Positions 14,834-24,364 of a stretch of DNA of 64,000 nt are shown here, piece after piece. The notes under the pieces were generated by a model. It made no database searches. It was not told the DNA's origin and saw nothing but the letters and a program-made list of their open reading frames with translations. Where the stretch lies: NCBI GenBank assembly GCA_963676635.1, contig OY781105.1, positions 1 to 64,000 of the forward strand, given 5' to 3'. This DNA is from GCA-002708315 sp963676635. GTDB taxonomy: Bacteria; Bacteroidota; Bacteroidia; Bacteroidales; F082. Both the position numbers and the translations under genes were made by a program. Position 1 is the stretch's first letter; each line of letters opens with the position of its first letter.

Positions 14834-17758
14834 TTAATTCACAATAATCTTCTTTGTTTTAATAGTATTTTTTCCACTTAAAGTGATAAAATAAATGCCA
14901 GATTGAAGGTTCTTATTTGTAACTACAACCCTTTCACTGTTTTCACTGATTTCTTCAATAAATAATTTTTGTCCTAACTGATTAACTACTGTTAGTTTCT
15001 CATATGTATTATTATTAGGAAGCACAACAGTAAAATCGCCAGTAGTAGGAATTGGGAACACTCTGAAGTCATTATTGTTATCGGCATTCTCATTATCGAT
15101 ACCTACGGTTTGAGTAACAGCGATATTATCAACAAAGATCGGATTACCGAAATAGCTGAAAGTCTCGAAAGCGATTCTAACATCCGAAAGGCCAGTCCAA
15201 TCAGCAATATTCAACATCTTACAGCCAGCTCCCCAACCTTCCATGCACCAATCTGACGGCACTTCAGGGAAGAAATCATAATCAGTAGGTTCATGAGTAG
15301 CGAAGTTACCGGTACCATCTTCACCACCAGCAAATATTCTTGTCCATGTTCCGCCACAGTCGCCCGACACATAAACGATAAGAGAGTCTGTATAAGGCAT
15401 AGCTTCCGTATTCTGCGCATATGCATACTGAAATTCAAGAGTTGCATTTTCAATACCTTTAAGGTTAAAAGGAGGAGAAATAAGTCTGTCGCGTTGAGCA
15501 ATGGCAAAATAATTTCTGAAATTCACAGCAGCGGCATGGTTGCCAGGAGTTGTGCCACCAACTTCATACATTTCCCATGTAACATCGTTATCGGGGTTTT
15601 CTATAATCCAGTTATTGGTTCTAAAGCCATCATCTTCGAATGTTTCAATAAAATAAGGAAAAGCACCACCGGATTTAATCATTCCTGCTTTGGTCAGCTC
15701 TGCCGGACCGTTCAGGTTCCATGAAGTAAGGCTTACATCATAAAGTCCTTCAGAAAGGAAAATTACCTGAGGATTCTGACTTGTTTCGGAAGTACCGTTA
15801 ACAAACACCACATCTGATGGAGAGAACTCCCAAAGCCATTGGATAGGTGATATCTCAGTAAGATCTTCAAAAGTAATAGTATCGCCGGTACAGAAAGTAT
15901 TGAAGTTGGAAGTAAAGTCAACTTCCGGAAGTACCGTTGAGCTTACAGTAATATATGATTCTTTAACAATAGAGTCGGTACCCAGTGCATTTGTTGCAAC
16001 AAGTTTCACTGAATATTCACCTTCAGTTTCGTATAGAATGTCTTCAGGATTTTGTTCAGTAGATGATGCAGGGTCAGCACCATTGAAAGTCCATGACCAA
16101 TGAGCAGGTATACCCGATGTGAGGTCAGTGAAGTTTATGGTTTCACCCACAGGTATTAGCACCTCATCGGAAGTGAAGTCAGCTTCAGGAATTTGAAGAA
16201 GCTCAATGGCGCCAATTTGCGTTTTCCATCCCCAGCCTCCGTTGCTGTACTCGGTTGTAAACCAGAACGTATTTCCATCTTCAGGATCGATACTCATATT
16301 GGAATAATCACCCCAACGGCTCACGCCCGATTGTGATTTTTCACCTTCGAATATACTTGTTTCATCAATATCCATAACACCAAGCCCCAGGGGAGTATTT
16401 GACGACTGACCAGCGACTCTGATAGAAGGATGTGTTGATGATCCTGCTACGGAGTATCCAAGAGCGATATCACCATTTTGATTCATGGCAATACTACCCA
16501 TCCATCTGTTGTTTCCGTCGTCGGGTGAATATGTTGATTGCTGATAGATGCTCCAACCGCTTCCATAGTTTCTAAGTTCATACCATCTTATACCCGCAAC
16601 ACCACTACCGGCATTAACAGTATGATTGGTAAGCATAACTTCATAATCTCCGAAGTTTCTGTACTGCAATCTGTACATTGTCATACCCTGAAGCGCATCC
16701 AGCTGCTGTCCGTTAGGCTGATAGATATGAATGTCTTGTGTGTTAAATGGCTCAGTAGCCAGATTAGGGAGTGATGTAATTGTTGAATTAGTTGTGTTTT
16801 CCCAGTCCATTTCAACCTGCCACATTTTAATGGTATTATCTCCAATATCAACTATATAGTTAGGAGATCCTTCAGGAGGCTGTATTGCACCGTCAGCATC
16901 AGCAGGAAGTAGCCCGTAGTTATTATAACCAACGTTAAAATATACCATTACAGCATCGGGGTCACCGTTAATCATAGCCTCTCTGTCGAGCACACTCATG
17001 CCACCACCGGCCCATTGGCCTCCGGCAAACTGATGAGTAGAGAAATAATATCCATCGGGCCAAACACCGAATTTCGGATAGTCAGGCATGTTATCAAACT
17101 CAAAAGCATATCGATACCATTCACCAAGAGGGTCACTGGTAGCTGAAACAGCAACAAGTTCGTAATATGGTCCGGTCGGATGAAAAGGTAAAGAAAACTG
17201 AGTTGCAATCCATCTGTCGGCATATTCATCATATAGTACAATAGGGTCGCCGTCATTTGTGGAAGACCATGGCCCCTCAAATCCATTCCAAAGAGAAATA
17301 TTGTCTGAAGGTCCGTGCAGGAGATTACCTTCCTTATCCCAAATAGCATAGCCTTGATTAACCATTTGCATGTAATGATCATGGCCAACATCACCATCGG
17401 TGTCAGGAGGGGCAACGCTGTAGGTATTTGTAATACCACCGAAGTTTTGTACTACACTACCAGTGTTCCTTCCCTCAAAGATAATTTTATCCTGACGCAC
17501 AGGATCATCTCCTGTCATAGCTTCTTTCCTTGATAACTCATCATCAATACTCAGTTTGTTAGGAACAAGCCTGTTTTTCCATGTTCGTTTTCTAATTCCG
17601 TAAGGGACAACATCAATTGTTCTTAACTCAGGAGATTTGTCGAAATAAACGGCTTTAGTTATTTTCTCAGGTTTAATAATTTCCTGAGAGAATGATTGTA
17701 ATGATATAGCTATTGATAGCATCATTACTGCCAGTAACGGTTTTCCAAATTTTTTCAT
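14834..17758 (-). CDS. large secreted T9SS protein with PKD and jelly-roll-like domains
   Basis: A 974-residue exported protein. A Sec signal peptide (ending near SFSQ) is followed by an N-terminal domain of about 500 residues rich in Trp, Tyr, Gly and Asp that I do not recognise (includes GITNTYSVAPPDTDGDVG). Next come two PKD domains, with HWSWTFNGADP and QWLWEFSPSD segments. A domain resembling MAM/choice-of-anchor-J follows (starts near YFIETFEDDGF). The protein ends in a C-terminal type A sorting domain with FRVFPIPTTGDFTV and SGIYFITLSGK. It should be secreted by T9SS to the cell surface. The ATG at 17758 directly precedes the signal peptide; an ATG five codons upstream (17773) is possible. 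Confidence 0.88.
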   Translation of the reverse strand: MKKFGKPLLAVMMLSIAISLQSFSQEIIKPEKITKAVYFDKSPELRTIDVVPYGIRKRTWKNRLVPNKLSIDDELSRKEAMTGDDPVRQDKIIFEGRNTGSVVQNFGGITNTYSVAPPDTDGDVGHDHYMQMVNQGYAIWDKEGNLLHGPSDNISLWNGFEGPWSSTNDGDPIVLYDEYADRWIATQFSLPFHPTGPYYELVAVSATSDPLGEWYRYAFEFDNMPDYPKFGVWPDGYYFSTHQFAGGQWAGGGMSVLDREAMINGDPDAVMVYFNVGYNNYGLLPADADGAIQPPEGSPNYIVDIGDNTIKMWQVEMDWENTTNSTITSLPNLATEPFNTQDIHIYQPNGQQLDALQGMTMYRLQYRNFGDYEVMLTNHTVNAGSGVAGIRWYELRNYGSGWSIYQQSTYSPDDGNNRWMGSIAMNQNGDIALGYSVAGSSTHPSIRVAGQSSNTPLGLGVMDIDETSIFEGEKSQSGVSRWGDYSNMSIDPEDGNTFWFTTEYSNGGWGWKTQIGAIELLQIPEADFTSDEVLIPVGETINFTDLTSGIPAHWSWTFNGADPASSTEQNPEDILYETEGEYSVKLVATNALGTDSIVKESYITVSSTVLPEVDFTSNFNTFCTGDTITFEDLTEISPIQWLWEFSPSDVVFVNGTSETSQNPQVIFLSEGLYDVSLTSWNLNGPAELTKAGMIKSGGAFPYFIETFEDDGFRTNNWIIENPDNDVTWEMYEVGGTTPGNHAAAVNFRNYFAIAQRDRLISPPFNLKGIENATLEFQYAYAQNTEAMPYTDSLIVYVSGDCGGTWTRIFAGGEDGTGNFATHEPTDYDFFPEVPSDWCMEGWGAGCKMLNIADWTGLSDVRIAFETFSYFGNPIFVDNIAVTQTVGIDNENADNNNDFRVFPIPTTGDFTVVLPNNNTYEKLTVVNQLGQKLFIEEISENSERVVVTNKNLQSGIYFITLSGKNTIKTKKIIVN

Positions 17759-17817
17759 AATAATATTAAACATTCATCCATTTTTAGCAGGAATCCCGGG
17801 AAGGTTATTAGTAAGTG

Positions 17818-17851
17818 CAAAAATATAATTTTAAGACTATATATCAACAAA
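17818..17851 (-). promoter_or_regulatory. predicted promoter of the large T9SS gene
   Basis: Minus-strand TATTTTTG at 17818-17825. Upstream are TTTG at 17848-17851 (22-nt spacer) and GTTG at 17845-17848 (19-nt spacer), either of which could be the -33 element. Confidence 0.55.
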
Positions 17852-17920
17852 ATTATTTGATATATTGTTAATATTCAGTTAATATACAATAGGTATAGGA
17901 AAAAGGTGCTTATTTATTAC

Positions 17921-17957
17921 AAAAGAACAGCCGGAAAGTAATTCCGGCTGTTCTTTT
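17921..17957. terminator. bidirectional terminator closing the cyd operon
   Basis: A perfect 15-bp inverted repeat AAAAGAACAGCCGGA / TCCGGCTGTTCTTTT with a 7-nt loop. A and T runs inside the arms provide U-tracts in either direction. On the minus strand it follows the 32-codon ORF by 9 nt. Confidence 0.88.
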
Positions 17958-17966
17958 AGTTAGTAT

Positions 17967-18065
17967 TTATTTTTCAATCCGCTTTATTGCGGCATAGGCA
18001 AGCTTATAACTAATATATATAAATACGGGCCAGCTTACGAGCCATAATATTTCTGTTAGATACAT
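17967..18065 (-). CDS. CydX-like 32-residue single-TM protein at the end of the cyd operon
   Basis: An ORF of 32 codons read directly from the minus strand: an ATG at 18065, a short acidic start (MYLTEILW), one hydrophobic helix spanning roughly residues 6-26 (through LVSWPVFIYI), a basic end (KRIEK) and a TAA. It begins 15 nt after the cydB stop and is followed at once by the operon terminator. In Proteobacteria, a similarly small single-helix protein (CydX) encoded right after cydB stabilises cytochrome bd oxidase. I cannot show homology to CydX; size, topology and position are the evidence. It could also be a chance ORF. Confidence 0.6.
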   Translation of the reverse strand: MYLTEILWLVSWPVFIYISYKLAYAAIKRIEK

Positions 18066-18080
18066 AATTTCAAGTTTTAA

Positions 18081-19238
18081 TTAATAAGCATGTGAATCGT
18101 TTTCCATTTCTTCTGTTGTAATCTTCTTTTTATTGAGAGAAGCCCACGCATACCAAATATAAGCAACAACAAATGGCACTAATAATGACACATAAGCCAT
18201 TGCTGTGAGTGTATATTTTGAAGATGAGGCATTTTCAATAGTAAGCGAACTTTGTAAGTCATAAGTAGAAGGGTAGAAGCAAGTGTTGTTAAAACCAGCA
18301 ACAAGGAAGAGGGCAAATACTGTTAAAATAGTACCCACACCTGTAATCCATATAGCCTTACTACCGCATTCAGTTGTAAAGAAGTAGCCTCTTACAATTC
18401 CCAATAAAACAGCCAGAACGCCAATAAGGAACATAATCCCAACAACAGGCATCTGCACAAGATTAAAGAAATATTTATGAGCAACCATTGATACTTTACC
18501 ATTGGCAGGATCATAAGCGAAGCCATCCATCAGTAGAATACTTACTAAAAAGAACAGGAAGAAAACAAGGAAAGGAATAGCATTGTACAGAATCTGATTT
18601 CTTGCTCTTTCGTGAATCTGAACTTCATCAGTGCTGTTAAGGAAGTACATAGATCCAAGTATTCTGGCAAGGAAAAATACAGCCATTCCTAATGACAGAT
18701 TAACGAAAGTACCAAAGTGAGTAAAGTTAAACGCAAGTTCAAGTCCACCGAAAGGAGTTTCCCATGTAGAACTGTTAAGAGGACTCACAGAGAATTCTGA
18801 TCCTGTAAAGAAAGTGCCTACTGCAGTACCTAACAGGATTGTTCCAAGAAGACCGTTGATAAACAGAAAAGCTTCAAATGTTTTGTTACCAAGAAAATTA
18901 TTGGGCTTTGTTCTGTACTCATAAGACACAGCCTGGAAGATAAATGCGAATAAAATAAGCATCCATACCCAGTATGCACCGCCAAAACTGGTTGCATAGA
19001 ACAAAGGGAATGAAGCAAAGGCAGCACCGCCAAAAGTTACGAGGGTAGTGAAAGTGAGATCCCACTTTCTGCCAAGAGCGTTTACAACTATCTTACGCTG
19101 TATATCAGTCTTACCTAAGGTGTATATCAGGGTTTGTCCGCCCTGTACAAAAAGCATAAAAACGAGGATAGCACCCAGTAAGGATACTACTGCCCACCAA
19201 TATTGCTGAAGTGTTAACAGTGATAAATTTTCAAACAT
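18081..19238 (-). CDS. cydB: cytochrome bd ubiquinol oxidase subunit II
   Basis: A 385-residue polytopic membrane protein with about nine hydrophobic segments, the non-heme-ligating partner of CydA in the bd-type quinol:O2 oxidoreductase. It starts with the conserved LQQYWWAVVSLLGAI helix, contains a GGQTLIYTLG loop, and ends in a helix with FVVAYIWYAWASLNKKK. Length matches the family. It starts 3 nt after the cydA stop. The complex provides high-affinity, low-energy-yield respiration under low oxygen. Confidence 0.95.
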   Translation of the reverse strand: MFENLSLLTLQQYWWAVVSLLGAILVFMLFVQGGQTLIYTLGKTDIQRKIVVNALGRKWDLTFTTLVTFGGAAFASFPLFYATSFGGAYWVWMLILFAFIFQAVSYEYRTKPNNFLGNKTFEAFLFINGLLGTILLGTAVGTFFTGSEFSVSPLNSSTWETPFGGLELAFNFTHFGTFVNLSLGMAVFFLARILGSMYFLNSTDEVQIHERARNQILYNAIPFLVFFLFFLVSILLMDGFAYDPANGKVSMVAHKYFFNLVQMPVVGIMFLIGVLAVLLGIVRGYFFTTECGSKAIWITGVGTILTVFALFLVAGFNNTCFYPSTYDLQSSLTIENASSSKYTLTAMAYVSLLVPFVVAYIWYAWASLNKKKITTEEMENDSHAY

Positions 19239-19241
19239 ATT

Positions 19242-20783
19242 TTAGTCCTCCTTTACTTTAGATTCTTTCTTGATTTGAGTAATCATAATCTTTATCTCTG
19301 CTATCAGTAATGTTGTGAACGTTAGAGCAAAAATTATGAATGTAGTAATAACGCTTTTGTGATTAATATTTGACACAGCGCTTAGAGTAGGCATAAGATC
19401 CTGTACAACCCATGGCTGGCGGCCAAACTCTGCTACCATCCATCCTGCCTGTGAGGCAACATATGCCAATGGAATCATCCATATTGCTATGTGGTTAAGC
19501 CATTTGGCTTTTGCAATATCTTTCTTTAACAGGAAGTAAAGCACAACAATGAATACCAGTACAAAAAGGAATCCCAGGGCTACCATTATATGGAATGAAT
19601 AGAAAGTAACGGGGATATTAGGTATCAGGTTATAAGGATTATCATAGTATCCGTATCCAAAATACTCGTAGTTGGATTCAAATTTCTTAAGTTCAGAAGC
19701 TGCAGTATGCATATCGCCTTTTTCTTTGGCATTTTTATATGCGCTTAAAGCAGTAATGGCTATCTTTCCTTTTCTGATTCTCTCTTTATAGGAGACAATA
19801 CCATATTCTTCATTACCTTCAACGAGGTCATAAATTCCGGGCACGAAAGTATCAGGACTTCCGGCAGCGAGAATGGAAAGCATACTCGGGAATTCTATTT
19901 TCATTGCAAAGTCTTTCTTGTTAGGATCAACGTCAGAAGGATCACTGGTAAGAATACCTATGCCAACAAGAGGAGCATTTGTTTGTCCTTGATACAGACC
20001 TTCCATAGCAGCAAACTTCATAGGCTGATCTTTGTAAACCTGTTTAGCAGAGCCATCGCCAGTGCCTACCATGTATAGTGAGGATAGTAATCCAAATATT
20101 GCTGCTACAAGCATGCTTTTCTTGGCGAATTCAATTTTCCTGTTTTTGATAAGGAACCACGCGCTAACTCCTATAACAAACAACGCAGCAAGTACATAGG
20201 ATGATGAAATGGTGTGTAGAAACTTATTAACAGCTGTTGGCGATAGTAATACATCCCAGAAATTCATCATTTCGTTTCTGGCGGTATCAGGGTTGAACCT
20301 CATTCCGACAGGGTTTTGCATCCATGCATTGGCAACCAGAATCCATAGCGCCGATAGGTTTGAGCCTATTGCTACAAGCCATGCAGACAACAGGTGGAAG
20401 CCTTTACTAACCCTTCCCCAGCCAAAGAACAAGATGGCAATGAAAGTACTCTCCAGAAAGAAAGCAAGTATACCTTCAATTGCTAAAGGAGCACCAAAAA
20501 TGTCTCCTACAAACCAGGAGTAGTTGGACCAGTTAGTACCAAATTCAAATTCCAGAATAATACCAGTGGCTACACCAATCGCAAAGTTAATTCCAAACAG
20601 AGTCATCCAGAATTTTGTGATCTTTTTCCACTGTTCTTTTCCTGTTTTCACATATATTGTAAACATTATTGCTACAATAAATGAAATCCCTAACGTTAAT
20701 GGAACGAAAAGCCAGTGATACATTGCTGTAAGGGCAAACTGGGCTCTCGACCAATCAACAAGAGCTAAGTCAAAATTTTCCAT
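19242..20783 (-). CDS. cydA: cytochrome bd ubiquinol oxidase subunit I
   Basis: A 513-residue heme-bearing subunit. The N-terminal RAQFALTAMYHWLFVPLTLG carries the conserved heme-ligand His (about residue 23), and FGRQPWVVQDLMPT is the family signature near residue 430. A loop between transmembrane helices (roughly residues 255-375) is the quinol-binding Q-loop region. It follows the DUF4492 gene by 5 nt and precedes cydB by 3 nt in a tight operon. Expression is probably oxygen-dependent, but no recognisable regulator site was found. Confidence 0.96.
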   Translation of the reverse strand: MENFDLALVDWSRAQFALTAMYHWLFVPLTLGISFIVAIMFTIYVKTGKEQWKKITKFWMTLFGINFAIGVATGIILEFEFGTNWSNYSWFVGDIFGAPLAIEGILAFFLESTFIAILFFGWGRVSKGFHLLSAWLVAIGSNLSALWILVANAWMQNPVGMRFNPDTARNEMMNFWDVLLSPTAVNKFLHTISSSYVLAALFVIGVSAWFLIKNRKIEFAKKSMLVAAIFGLLSSLYMVGTGDGSAKQVYKDQPMKFAAMEGLYQGQTNAPLVGIGILTSDPSDVDPNKKDFAMKIEFPSMLSILAAGSPDTFVPGIYDLVEGNEEYGIVSYKERIRKGKIAITALSAYKNAKEKGDMHTAASELKKFESNYEYFGYGYYDNPYNLIPNIPVTFYSFHIMVALGFLFVLVFIVVLYFLLKKDIAKAKWLNHIAIWMIPLAYVASQAGWMVAEFGRQPWVVQDLMPTLSAVSNINHKSVITTFIIFALTFTTLLIAEIKIMITQIKKESKVKED

Positions 20784-20788
20784 AAGCT

Positions 20789-21001
20789 TTATTTTATATT
20801 TGTGATTTGTTCAATTACATGATTACCACGATCTTCATCGTTATCAAACTCTGTATTTAATACATTTGGAAAGAAAAATAGTTTTAATATAGCAAACATG
20901 ATAAATAGTTTTATGAGAATTATTGCCCATAGCTTTTTCCCTACCGTCATGCTTTTGAATCCTTCGTAGTAAAAGTAGAAGATACGTTTGAAAATATTCA
21001 T
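20789..21001 (-). CDS. DUF4492 small membrane protein, first gene of the cyd operon
   Basis: A 70-residue protein with an amphipathic basic N-terminus (NIFKRIFYFYYEGFKSMTVGKK), one transmembrane helix (about residues 27-47, IILIKLFIMFAILKLFFF) and a polar acidic tail. It matches the DUF4492 family, which in Bacteroidota regularly precedes cydA. The gap to cydA is 5 nt. The function is unknown; assembly or stability of the bd oxidase is a reasonable inference from conserved linkage. Confidence 0.85.
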   Translation of the reverse strand: MNIFKRIFYFYYEGFKSMTVGKKLWAIILIKLFIMFAILKLFFFPNVLNTEFDNDEDRGNHVIEQITNIK

Positions 21002-21023
21002 AGTTAGTTTTTATAGTGTTGTC

Positions 21024-21031
21024 CAAATATA
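21024..21031 (-). promoter_or_regulatory. -7 box of the cyd operon promoter
   Basis: Minus-strand TATATTTG, 22 nt before the DUF4492 ATG. No convincing -33 element is seen, which could mean activator dependence. Confidence 0.45.
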
Positions 21032-21265
21032 CTATATATTCAACTATGTAAATGTGAAAACTTTTATTTTTTTTAACATTCGTACTTTTTCTATTAGCTA
21101 CTATCCATTATGTTATAGTTGTAACAAGTTATAATAGTTTTATAAACAGGTTGTTGTAGTGTGATGCAAGTGTTTACTTAACCAGTAATATAACACCTGA
21201 AAAGTATTCAATACAATATATAAATGTACCCTCAAAAGGGAAACAAGCAGAATTTAACTACTAAT

Positions 21266-21961
21266 TTATTTAGGTACTTGTGCAGTAATCTCAGGAAATG
21301 TAATAGCAATCATGCCTCTGGGTTGTTTCTTTTTAAAATCAACAGCCTTGTCGTCAGGATATTTTTCTGCTATCATTTTTTGTATTTCAGGGCTTATATC
21401 TTCGTCAAATGAGCCATGACATTTAAGACAACTTTTGTAAACATAAATAGGTTTATAATAAACAGGATGACCTTCCTGATTAATAGAAAGTTTAGGTTCC
21501 AATGGCTTTTTGCCTAAATATTCTATAATATATTGCTTGAATATTAATGATTCCTCATCATTCATAGCATTTTCAGGATTTCTGTTTTTTTTGGCAAGTC
21601 TTTTTATTTGAACACCTTCAACATTGGCAATGGAATCAGTTACCAGCATAGCTCTTGTACTACAATATTGAAAAGCCTTTACAGTTCCGCCATGATAAAG
21701 GATTTTTGTTCGTGGTACGCCAATTTGGTCTCTTACTTCTCTTTCAATTTTGTTTCCCCTGGCAATTAGTACCTGAGAGTTTGAATCATTATTATTGATG
21801 TAATAAATTTCAGCGTTTGTGCTTTCATTTTTTTTATTGCTTAAAGATTTGTCTTTTTTGCTTAAGGATTTGTCTTTATTGCCGGAACTATGGGAGTTAC
21901 CGCATCCGAAAAACGCTATTATCGCTGCCAATAAAATAAATGTAAGTCTGTGTTTCATCAT
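21266..21961 (-). CDS. DUF3365/Tll0287-like heme c lipoprotein
   Basis: A 231-residue protein with an N-terminal lipoprotein-type signal (hydrophobic LLAAIIAFFGC, Cys at about residue 20) and then a low-complexity linker rich in Ser, Lys and Asn with a duplicated KDKSLS. The globular part resembles the DUF3365 (Tll0287-like) fold: QIGVPRTKIL, YYKPIYVYKSCLKCHG and a C-terminal RGMIAITFP strand. CLKCHG is one c-type heme site (CxxCH). It is probably a membrane-anchored redox or heme-sensing protein in the periplasm. The annotated start is the first of two adjacent ATGs; a 29-codon upstream extension would run through a hairpin and is unlikely. Confidence 0.83.
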   Translation of the reverse strand: MMKHRLTFILLAAIIAFFGCGNSHSSGNKDKSLSKKDKSLSNKKNESTNAEIYYINNNDSNSQVLIARGNKIEREVRDQIGVPRTKILYHGGTVKAFQYCSTRAMLVTDSIANVEGVQIKRLAKKNRNPENAMNDEESLIFKQYIIEYLGKKPLEPKLSINQEGHPVYYKPIYVYKSCLKCHGSFDEDISPEIQKMIAEKYPDDKAVDFKKKQPRGMIAITFPEITAQVPK

Positions 21962-22030
21962 TCTGTGAATTTCCAGTTTCTGCAAAAGTAAATAAACATG
22001 CAATAAAAAGGTTAATTTAATAATATTTAA

Positions 22031-22083
22031 CCTGATTCCTGAAAACAAACGCCAGAAAATTATATTGTAATACAGGAATCAGG
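22031..22083 (-). terminator. possible terminator hairpin after aconitase
   Basis: Perfect 11-bp inverted arms CCTGATTCCTG (22031-22041) and CAGGAATCAGG (22073-22083) with a 31-nt AT-rich loop. It is 19 nt past the aconitase stop; the sequence after it on the minus strand is AT-rich but not a pure T-run. Confidence 0.45.
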
Positions 22084-22102
22084 TAATAAAATAACAGGAT
22101 AT

Positions 22103-24364
22103 CTAATTCTGACTTTTAATCATGTTAAGAGCACTACCTGCTTTAAACCATTTGATCTGGTTATCGTTATATGTGTGTTTAGCTTTAATCGTGTCCTCAC
22201 TGCCATCAGCATGTTTAAGCATAATAGTGAAAACACTTCCCGGTGCAAATTCATCCAAACCGAGAATATCGAAAGTATCATCTTCCTTTATTTTATCATA
22301 ATCATTCTTATCATCAAATGACAGCGCCAGCACACCCTGTTTCTTCAGGTTTGTTTCATGGATACGGGCAAATGATTTAACAAGAACTGCCTTAACGCCC
22401 ATAAATCGGGGTTCCATAGCAGCATGCTCACGCGATGATCCTTCACCATAGTTCTCATCACCTATTATAATAGTACCAATACCAGCATCTCTCATAGAAG
22501 CTGCAGCATCAGGAACACTCATGTATTCTGAAGAAACCTGATCTTTTACAGAATTGGTTTTATCGTTGAAATAGTTAACAGCACCAATTAGCAGGTTCTG
22601 GCTTATATTCTCCATATGGCCTCTGAATCTGAGCCATGGGCCTGCCATAGAAATATGGTCAGTAGTACATTTACCAACAGCTTTAATAAGAAGCTTCAAG
22701 CCAGTCAGGTTTTTTCCATCCCATGGAACAAAAGGAGTAAGGAGCTGTAGGCGTTTAGAGTCTGGATCAACAATTACGTCAATACTACTGCCATCTTCAG
22801 CAGGAGCGAGATAACCAGCATCTTCAACGTCAAACCCTTTAGCAGGGAATACAATGCCTTTCGGTTCATCGAGCATTACCCAGTTGCCGTCTTTATCCTG
22901 AATTTTATCAGTAAGAGGGTTAAAATCCAGTCGCCCTGAAATAGCATAAGCCATCACCATATCAGGAGAAGCCACAAATGCGTAAGTATTAGGATTACCA
23001 TCATTTCTTTTGGCAAAGTTTCTGTTAAATGAAGTAACGATCGAGTTTCTGTGTCCGTCTTCAACAGAATCTCTTTTCCACTGACCGATACAAGGGCCGC
23101 AGGCATTAGCAAGCACTGTAGCACCGAGTTTATCGAAATCATCGATGAGTCCATCTCTTTCGATAGTATATCTCACCATTTCCGATCCAGGAGTAATGAG
23201 CAGTTCAGCCCCGACTTCAATATTCTTCTTGATAGCCTGGCGCGCAATTGAAGCAGCTCTTGTAATATCTTCGTAAGATGAGTTAGTACAGGATCCTATC
23301 AATGCTGATTCAATTTGTAGTGGCCAATCATTCTTAACTGCTGTTTCTTTAATCTCAGAAACTTTTGTTCGGAGATCCGGAGTGAAAGGGCCGTTAAGAG
23401 CAGGTTCAAGTTCACTGAGGTTGATTTCAATAACCTGATCAAAATATTTATCAGGATTATTGTAAACTTCGCTGTCGCCTGTGAGATGTTCAGAAATTCC
23501 ATCAGCAAGCACAGCAATATCTTTTCTTTCCGTATTCTTAAGGTACTCGCCTGTATTGTTGTCGTAACCGAATAAAGAAGTAGTAGCCCCTATTTCAGCA
23601 CCCATATTACAAATAGTAGCACGGCCCGTAGCACTCATGCTTTCAGCGCCTTCGCCGAAATATTCCACAATAGCACCTGTCCCGCCTTTTACAGTAAGAA
23701 TTTCAGCAACTTTGAGAATAACATCCTTAGGTGATGACCATCCCGATAAGCTTCCTGTAAGCTTCACGCCAATCAGTTTAGGGAATTTCAGTTCCCAGGG
23801 CATGTCAGCCATAACATCAACGGCATCAGCTCCACCAACACCTATGGCAATCATTCCTAATCCACCGGCATTTGGAGTGTGTGAGTCGGTACCTATCATC
23901 ATCCCACCGGGGAATGCATAATTTTCAAGAACAACCTGATGGATTATACCAGCACCGGGTTTCCAGAACCCGATACCATATTTATTGGATACAGAACTTA
24001 GAAAGTCATAAACTTCTTTATTGGTGTAATTTGCATCTTCCAGATCATTATTGGCGCCAAGCCTGGCCTGTATCAGATGATCGCAATGAACACTCGATGG
24101 TACAGCGACTTTACTTTTTCCAGCCTGCATAAATTGCAATAGAGCCATTTGTGCTGTGGCATCCTGCATAGCAACGCGATCGGGGCGGAAATCTACGTAC
24201 GATTCACCACGATTGTATTCCTGATCAGGGTTTCCTGAGTCAAGATGGGAATACAGTATTTTTTCTGTTAATGTAAGGGCTTTGCCTGTTACTTTTTTAG
24301 CAAGAGAAATCCTTTCGGGGATTCTTTCATATAAACTCTTAATGATATCGATATCAAATGCCAT
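22103..24364 (-). CDS. aconitate hydratase
   Basis: A 753-residue mitochondrial-type aconitase that interconverts citrate and isocitrate in the TCA cycle. It shows GTDSHTPNAGG, GVGGADAVD, the [4Fe-4S] cysteines in IGSCTNSSYED and ANACGPCIGQW, and in the swivelling domain GDENYGEGSSREHAA. Length is full. I place the start at the ATG at 24364 (AFDIDIIKSLYERI), leaving a leader of about 90 nt after a strong promoter; a further ATG 14 codons upstream (24406) would add an unsupported extension. A second, shorter superfamily member is at 4.6-6.3 kb. Confidence 0.95.
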   Translation of the reverse strand: MAFDIDIIKSLYERIPERISLAKKVTGKALTLTEKILYSHLDSGNPDQEYNRGESYVDFRPDRVAMQDATAQMALLQFMQAGKSKVAVPSSVHCDHLIQARLGANNDLEDANYTNKEVYDFLSSVSNKYGIGFWKPGAGIIHQVVLENYAFPGGMMIGTDSHTPNAGGLGMIAIGVGGADAVDVMADMPWELKFPKLIGVKLTGSLSGWSSPKDVILKVAEILTVKGGTGAIVEYFGEGAESMSATGRATICNMGAEIGATTSLFGYDNNTGEYLKNTERKDIAVLADGISEHLTGDSEVYNNPDKYFDQVIEINLSELEPALNGPFTPDLRTKVSEIKETAVKNDWPLQIESALIGSCTNSSYEDITRAASIARQAIKKNIEVGAELLITPGSEMVRYTIERDGLIDDFDKLGATVLANACGPCIGQWKRDSVEDGHRNSIVTSFNRNFAKRNDGNPNTYAFVASPDMVMAYAISGRLDFNPLTDKIQDKDGNWVMLDEPKGIVFPAKGFDVEDAGYLAPAEDGSSIDVIVDPDSKRLQLLTPFVPWDGKNLTGLKLLIKAVGKCTTDHISMAGPWLRFRGHMENISQNLLIGAVNYFNDKTNSVKDQVSSEYMSVPDAAASMRDAGIGTIIIGDENYGEGSSREHAAMEPRFMGVKAVLVKSFARIHETNLKKQGVLALSFDDKNDYDKIKEDDTFDILGLDEFAPGSVFTIMLKHADGSEDTIKAKHTYNDNQIKWFKAGSALNMIKSQN

